Positions 63,926 through 64,000 of a DNA stretch of 64,000 bases are shown here, one piece after another. The DNA comes from Mucilaginibacter sp. (GTDB lineage Bacteria; Bacteroidota; Bacteroidia; Sphingobacteriales; Sphingobacteriaceae): the NCBI RefSeq assembly GCF_028288185.1, contig NZ_JAQBOF010000008.1:338026-402025 (forward strand), in the 5' to 3' direction. The translations under genes were made by a program, and so were the position numbers. Numbering within the stretch: position 1 is the first letter of the stretch; each line of letters starts with the position of its first letter. A model generated the notes under the pieces. The model saw only the letters and a list, made by a program, of their open reading frames with translations. It had not been told where the DNA came from and did not search any database.

Positions 63926-63967
63926 GCAACTCAAAAGTTGCATATATATTTGCAACCTGAGGGTTGC
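63926..63967 (+). promoter_or_regulatory. Twin operator palindromes before the right-edge gene
   Basis: GCAACT-CAAA-AGTTGC (63926-63941) and GCAACC-TGAG-GGTTGC (63952-63967) are perfect dyads with centres 26 bp apart, the same spacing as the ArsR pair. They precede the ATG at 63983. Confidence 0.6.
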
Positions 63968-63982
63968 TCAATTAAAATCAAG

Positions 63983-64000
63983 ATGAAACAAGATATATTC
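63983..64000 (+). CDS. Start of a gene cut by the window edge
   Basis: ATG at 63983 opens MKQDIF, then the window ends. The twin operator palindromes immediately upstream, and the divergent ArsR operon, suggest a regulated gene. The product cannot be determined; an SRPBCC-type protein is one possibility from context. Confidence 0.4.

Noticed and set aside
1..64000. CRISPR array, tRNA, rRNA, prophage or insertion sequence
   Set aside because: No regularly spaced direct repeats, no tRNA-like cloverleaf recognised, no transposase, integrase or phage structural gene was found on either strand.

Overview
The window looks like chromosome from a Sphingobacteriaceae bacterium (phylum Bacteroidota), most likely Mucilaginibacter or a near relative. 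The reasons are a moderate AT-rich base composition, TAnnTTTG-type promoter boxes, almost no Shine-Dalgarno sequences, a long Bacteroidota-type phenylalanine hydroxylase, DUF1080/PVC-type secreted catabolic proteins, and intergenic palindromic repeats of a kind I associate with this family. The genus is an inference. I saw no rRNA, tRNA, CRISPR array, prophage or transposase.

Layout. (1) 0.1-8.0 kb: a secreted glycan-degradation pair (GH78 alpha-L-rhamnosidase and sulfatase) faces a DUF1080 / heme-binding propeller pair across a strong bidirectional terminator. A perfect 18-bp LacI-type palindrome lies upstream of the latter pair. (2) 8.1-10.7 kb: aspartate kinase, a palindromic repeat element, and a membrane-anchored GH25 lysozyme. 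(3) 10.7-17.1 kb: a phenylalanine/tyrosine degradation operon (phenylalanine hydroxylase, HPPD, homogentisate dioxygenase, flavin reductase-like protein, fumarylacetoacetase) with a divergent Lrp/AsnC regulator. HPPD carries an N-terminal insertion that looks repeat-derived. (4) 17.1-29.7 kb: GNAT, a YitT membrane protein, then a long co-directional set MoxR - DUF58 - BatA-like - two large membrane proteins - TldD - TldE, with DUF4159 divergent. (5) 29.85-37.5 kb: a five-gene secreted/oxidative sugar cluster (sugar isomerase/epimerase, PQQ dehydrogenase with cytochrome c, ThuA-like, DUF1080+FG-GAP, GH109-like oxidoreductase).

(6) 37.6-57.1 kb: a surface-glycan locus with a PglK-like ABC flippase, seven probable glycosyltransferases or glycan-chain enzymes, Wzx, Wzy and an O-antigen-ligase-like protein. 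Inside it is a compact block of two B12-binding-type radical SAM enzymes, a SPASM-type radical SAM enzyme and a methyltransferase, preceded by a leader with two strong hairpins and flanked by an amidohydrolase and a divergent flavin-reductase-like protein. This is the best candidate here for undescribed chemistry. (7) 57.3-58.0 kb: two cold-shock-domain genes. (8) 58.6-61.4 kb: a large secreted GH43-type protein interrupted by a single-base frameshift. (9) 61.4-64.0 kb: an ArsR - SRPBCC - DoxX - DUF4256 - YdeI-like stress/solvent-type operon with twin palindromic operators, and the start of a further gene at the right edge whose promoter region carries another twin operator with the same 26-bp spacing.

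All family assignments come from reading the translated sequences and recalling motifs; no database search was run.
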